From the NCBI RefSeq assembly GCF_963678635.1, contig NC_087062.1, positions 76,128,349 to 76,192,348 of the forward strand: a stretch of 64,000 bases of DNA, written 5' to 3'. A model generated the notes under the pieces. It made no database searches, was not told the origin of the DNA, and was given only the letters and a program-made list of their open reading frames with translations. Below, one piece after another: positions 60,077 through 64,000 of the stretch (its first letter is position 1; every line of letters starts with the position of its first letter). Made by a program: the position numbers and the translations under genes. The stretch comes from Symsagittifera roscoffensis. Taxonomy: Eukaryota; Xenacoelomorpha; Acoela; Convolutidae.

Positions 60077-60764
60077 AAAACTTAAGTAGACAAAAGAAAA
60101 GTAAATAGTAAAGATTATTAGGTTATTAGGTGTCAGGGTAGAAACCAGTGACTGCACTGGTAACTTGCATTTTAAAAACACCAGAACAAAACAAAACAGG
60201 TCTAAACCCGGATATTCGCGAGACTAAGCCTAAATTGAATAAGAGTTTGTCACTAAATTGTGTGGATTAAAATCCAGATCATTTTTTGGAAAAGTGATAG
60301 CCTTGAGGATTTTAGTAGGTCTAGCTCGGGCAATCCGAAGGCAGATAGGTAACATAGGACTACGTGGGTGCAATAGACGCCCACTTGAGAAATTTAGTGC
60401 CTTCAAATTTTGTCTGTTTAGTGCGGCACTGAACGGGGAAAGCTCTTTCTTTAGAAACAAGTTCGACAATTGTATTGCGACTGACTAAAGTACAAAACAC
60501 TGAAATTTTTCTTTGAAAATATTTTTTGTTTCTTCCTTCGTTTTTGGTTTTAAATCAATAATATCTGCTCTTGATTGGGTATTTAGTACATTATCTTTTA
60601 AATATATTGATATCATCAGACTGTGCTAGCTTTATATCTTACAAACAATAATCGATTATTGTGAATAATGATTGTACACGCTGTACTGGACCGACAAAGG
60701 GAAGAAAGTTTCAGGCGGAATGGTTTAAACCCGGAGTCAAAAGTCTTCAGAAGGACAAAAGGCA
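60077..60764. other. Non-coding DNA upstream of the gag region
   Basis: No supported gene. A perfect 7-bp hairpin (ACCAGTG-ACTG-CACTGGT) lies at 60144-60161. If the downstream retroelement is complete, its 5' LTR and primer-binding site should lie here, but I could not define LTR ends or a primer site. Confidence 0.45.
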
Positions 60765-61587
60765 ATGTTAGAAGTAGAGGTCCATCCGGACCCTGCCATA
60801 GATGAGAATCAAGCAGGGCATAGATCGGATGGGAGTCGAAACAGAAGATTGACGAGCCAATCTACTCCGGTAGAACAAGACCAAGAATTTTCCACTTCCA
60901 CCGAGACTTCAGACCGAGAATAGATAGTGGAACTGTCCGACATCTCTAATGAAAACGTGGCGACTGCAACATGACCCTCAGACAACAAAATGATGCATGG
61001 AGTGACGGAGAAACCGGCAACGTCCTCCTCGTTTTCAGAAAGAGTGAGGAACACTTTGGGGAAACTTCTTTCCATTTACCATGGGAACGGGTAGAGGCGA
61101 TGAAGCAGAAACCCAGGAAGAGGAGGAGGACGATGACGAAAAAGATGACTTCGGATCTCAAATAAGCGTCGGTAGTTCGACTCAGGGTAATGATGCATAC
61201 ACCAATGGAGAGATTGGCTCTACGGATCGATTTGGTGTGGTCAGGACAATAAAAAAGACCACAAATGGATCAAACCTGTCAGGAGATTTTGTGACCATGA
61301 CGAATTCGGAAGTGCGACCTGGGGAGAACAGAAATACAGGGCCATGTAACCCACCAGTGGATCTAGAAGCGGATCATGAAGAGACATCGAGGAAGAGAAG
61401 TAAGACTCGAGTCTCGAGCAGCACCAAGCTGCCTGGAACCGAAAGGGTGACACCACCACTTGTGACGCCATTAGTGGACAACGGAGAATCAATCGAAGTA
61501 GCCTTGACAATCATAGTGGGCAGCATACGAGAACAGAATGAACAGATGTCCTTAAGATTGAGTGAGCTAGAGAGGACAGTCCACGTC

Positions 61588-61621
<34 letters not shown>

Positions 61622-61776
61622 GAGGGAGAGAGAGAGAGCGCTTGCGGGAAGAGATCAACCGCAACAGACAAGAAGTAAGCAGAAGCGAAAAACGCTTGAA
61701 GGAGAGAACGGATGAACACTTAGCCAAAAAATTGTCGCGAATGACAAGGGAAGCTTGGAAAGAGAGTTACGATTGA
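60765..61776 (+). pseudogene. gag N-terminal portion, broken
   Basis: An ATG at 60765 opens a Ser/Thr/Glu-rich frame interrupted by TAG at 60921 and TGA at 60972. The reading then moves to the frame whose ATG lies at 61081 and runs to TGA at 61774-61776. The second part is acidic, then basic (a short SRKRSKT-type cluster near 61390), then a predicted coiled coil in which a (GA)n tract codes for alternating Glu and Arg. It would be the matrix-like, multimerising part of Gag. No enzymatic motif is expected or seen. Confidence 0.6.
61588..61639 (+). repeat. (GA)n microsatellite inside gag
   Basis: About 52 bases of nearly pure GA dinucleotide with a few GGGA interruptions, coding for an Arg-Glu run in the coiled coil. 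Such tracts slip easily and may contribute to frame loss. Confidence 0.95.
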
Positions 61777-62435
61777 GAGATGACATAGAGAAATCGAAAA
61801 CTTAGAAACATCAGACTCTTGAGACTCTTGACACGAAGGTAGACGCGATGATGGAGAGGCGAACTCAGGCTATCATGGATAGGTTGGATGGGCTACTGGC
61901 AAACAGGAGTGGACCAAAGAATGGTGAAACAAACTCAGGAGAACCCAACAGGGAGCCGAGAGTGAACTTCAATGAACAACCCAATAGAAGAAGGACGTAT
62001 GGTTCCACTATAGGAAGGGGCAGTTTAACCAGCTATGCCACAGGGGACAATAGGCAACGGGGACCAAACATCAGAGGAAGTTCAACTGGCAACAGACCGA
62101 CCTCAAACGAACGACCGACGCAAGACACACATGCGACTGGGAGATGGGATTCCATGAACTGGAATCTTGCGAATCAAGGAAGAAGTCATCCCAGCGATTC
62201 GAACAGGAGGGAAAACCCAGAGCCTCTATCAGGGGGCAATGACTCTCAAGCGGGGCCTTCAAGGGACGCAACATCAATGGCCACAGCCTTTGAACCTCTG
62301 AACAGGTCCTTGGAAACATTCCTTACGAGGCTATCTAGAACCAGTGAACGCAGTGCAAAGTGCAGAAGGGTATTTAAGAAACCAAGATGCTTTAAAGACA
62401 AATCTGATGGCTGTATTGATACCTGGATAGGATAG
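61753..62435 (+). pseudogene. gag middle portion, broken
   Basis: After a -1 phase change near 61753 the coiled coil continues, is stopped by TAG at 61803, and is open again through ATG 61848 to TAG at 62433-62435. The product is a short helical part followed by a long Asn/Arg/Gly/Ser-rich, low-complexity linker. The final stop is created by a 5-bp tandem duplication (GATAG at 62426-62430 and again at 62431-62435), which shifts the frame just before the capsid-like domain. Confidence 0.6.
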
Positions 62436-63034
62436 AGGTAATGAAACTGCATTTTGAAGGAGACTTGACAGAAAGACAAGAATGCAGTGCGCTCACCAGT
62501 AACCTGGAAGGGACATCCCTAAACTGCGCGATGGCCAAAAAGCAATACCAGCGGGACACTGCTGAGAAAACCTTTGAAATCATAATAAATAGTTTTGGCT
62601 CAGGGGTACAAGGACACCAAGCGATGATGCGCTTCGAGAAACGGAGGCAACGTGAAGAAGAGACGATAGACAATTTTTTAGATGATTTGGAGATGCTTAG
62701 AAGGCGTAGCCAAACAGATGAGTCAAACAGAAGGATGAACCTAGCAGTAGCCTCAAAACTTATCGACGGTGTGAAGAATGAAGAGCTTCGAACGATAATA
62801 GCAAAACATTACACACCACTTTCAACCAATGCGCCAACACCGGATGAGCTGAGACTCATGTCGAAGGAACATCTTTTACTGAAGCCTCCATCGAGATCTG
62901 GCTATTACAAAAACAATTATGGCAATTTTAACAATAGACCAGCTAACCAGGGTAACAATTGGTACAAGCCAAGGGATGACATGGACAAGAGACGCTCTTG
63001 TGCAAATTGCACTTCGGCGGACCATCATGTGTAA
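62436..63034 (+). pseudogene. gag capsid-like domain and first zinc knuckle
   Basis: The frame to 63034 has the hallmarks of a retrotransposon Gag core: a Lys/Gln-rich helix, a 'QREEETIDNFLDDLEML' segment that fits the family's 'K/RQ-x-x-E-s-v-x-x-F-x-x-x-L-x-x-L' pattern, and a helical C-terminal part. An Asn/Gly/Tyr-rich basic linker leads into a CX2CX4HX4C zinc knuckle whose last cysteine is separated from the histidine by an in-frame TAA (63032-63034). The capsid assembles the particle and the knuckle binds RNA. This copy is broken at both ends. Confidence 0.7.
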
Positions 63035-63116
63035 TCATGCCCAAGCTACAAACAGGGCATGAAAGAGACAGGCTTCAGCCTCGAGGATGAAGATGCGTCA
63101 GAGGTCAATCACGAAG
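62865..63116 (+). repeat. 252-bp tandem duplication in gag, first copy
   Basis: This is repeated directly at 63117-63367. The period of 252 bases equals 84 codons, so the duplication itself kept the frame. Confidence 0.9.
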
Positions 63117-63367
63117 AGGAACATCTTTTACTGAAGCCTCCATCGAGATCTGGCTATTACAAAAACAATTATGGCAATTTTAACAATAGACCAGCTAACC
63201 AGGGTAACAATTGGTACAAGCCAAGGGATGACATGGACAAGAGACGCTCTTGTGCAAATTGCACTTCGGCGGACATCATGTGTAATCATGCCCAAGCTAC
63301 AAACAGGGCATGAAAGAGACAGGCTTCAGCCTCGAGGATGAAGATGCGTCAGAGGTCAACCACGAAG
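63117..63367 (+). repeat. 252-bp tandem duplication in gag, second copy
   Basis: One base shorter than the first copy (GGACATC near 63271 against GGACCATC near 63019), so it shifts frame inside the duplicated zinc knuckle. Otherwise nearly identical, showing the duplication is recent. Confidence 0.9.
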
Positions 63368-64000
63368 ATTTCATGAAGGGAGTAATTGCGAAGTTCGGCC
63401 ATAGTTGAGTTGTTTCTTTTATAACTTGGAAGGTCATTTTAAATCGGATTGTCCACAATTTTGGGATGCTCCGGCAGACATGAAGCATCCAAGACATGAG
63501 GAAGCTTTATCGGGTATGAAAGCCAGCAACGCGCGCCTGTTGAGTGAAGCGGAGGCATGCAGGAAAGAGAAACCGCAAGAGCTGGCAACGAAGAAGATGC
63601 AGACAGTAACGGAAGAGATACGCGAACCGGAACCAGTGACTGCGGCAGACGCGTTCAAAATCGACTATAAGGCAGCAGCAAGAGAATTGATGACAAAAGA
63701 GATCAAACAGAGAGTGAAGCTCGAACTAGAGAATGAGAAAACTCAGGAAAGAAACGCCTTCGAGACATCGGAGGTTGAAGAAACGAAAGTACCGGGCAGT
63801 TTGAGCATGAAACTAAACGTGATCTCTGGGCAGACGTTCGACATTGTGCCACAAGGAAGCAGAATACAGTCAATAATTTTAGTTGCGGGACATCAGGTGA
63901 TCAGGAAACTAAGTGAACCCTCAGAATTCACTATGATGCATTTAGATACATATGCGGATTATCTGAGACAGGTAAAATCACGCACTGAGTCAAGGGCTGT
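63364..64000 (+). pseudogene. gag 3' end and start of pol, open to the window edge
   Basis: A short frame is closed by TGA near 63406. The -1 phase from about 63405 is open to the last base (about 198 codons). It begins with a second knuckle of the form CX2YX4HX4C, in which tyrosine replaces the second cysteine, so zinc binding is probably lost. A long charged helical segment follows (about 63500-63790), then a more hydrophobic stretch that would precede the aspartic protease. The protease active-site triplet is not reached within the window. Confidence 0.65.

Larger units (their letters stand above)
60765..64000 (+). mobile_element. Degenerate Ty3/gypsy-type LTR retrotransposon, gag to start of pol
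   Basis: The region reads in one direction as N-terminal Gag, coiled coil, linker, capsid-like domain, tandem zinc knuckles and then a protein running off the window, where protease and polymerase would follow. It is interrupted by nonsense codons and several frameshifts, so this copy is inactive at least in gag. The coding strand is strongly purine-rich. Confidence 0.75.

Noticed and set aside
60230-60488. Overlapping 76- and 79-residue frames on both strands
   Set aside because: Mutually antisense, short, no motif and no splice context.

Overview
The window looks like animal nuclear DNA. It has a split multi-pass transporter gene with GT/AG splice sites, a Ty3/gypsy-type Gag region at the right edge, long A+T-rich non-coding stretches, and about 34 kb of satellite DNA. 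The exon acceptor TTTATTTCAG would suit a nematode, but that alone does not fix the phylum. There is no bacterial-style operon, ribosome binding site or CRISPR locus.

Layout. 1-4730 (+): two overlapping frames encoding a large protein I do not recognise, followed by a purine tract that could be a retroelement polypurine tract. 5975-6075: an inverted copy of a ~100-bp dispersed repeat. 6072-7932 (-): exons of an SLC49/FLVCR-like membrane transporter. 8110-8180: a tRNA-like sequence with a perfect B box. 9374-10175 (-): a frame-broken, Gag-like pseudogene abutting the satellite.

10.4-59 kb is one compound tandem-repeat domain. The base unit is a 21-bp monomer (CTTCGCTAAAG + TGTTGGGACC) and a related 36-bp monomer. 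They are assembled into higher-order units of ~0.42-0.99 kb: header, 21-mer tract, 36-mer tract, tail. These form block A (10.4-20.4 kb), block B (35.5-55.2 kb) and three ~1.5-kb blocks between them. A ~4-kb unrelated spacer follows block A and again follows block B. Three 5'-truncated ~2.15-kb copies of that spacer alternate with the small satellite blocks as a 3.69-3.71-kb tandem unit. Repeat structure is therefore nested at 21 bp, 36 bp, ~0.8 kb, 3.7 kb and tens of kb.

59.04-60.76 kb is A+T-rich DNA with a second minisatellite of ~25 bp, which shares the core GAAGGGTCCCAA with the complement of the 21-mer. 60,765-64,000 (+) is the gag region and start of pol of a degenerate LTR retrotransposon. 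It carries nonsense codons, frameshifts, a 5-bp duplication and an 84-codon tandem duplication that doubles a zinc knuckle.

Only the transporter looks like an ordinary host gene. The many short open frames in the satellite (7- and 12-residue repeats on both strands) follow from unit lengths divisible by three, and I do not annotate them as genes.
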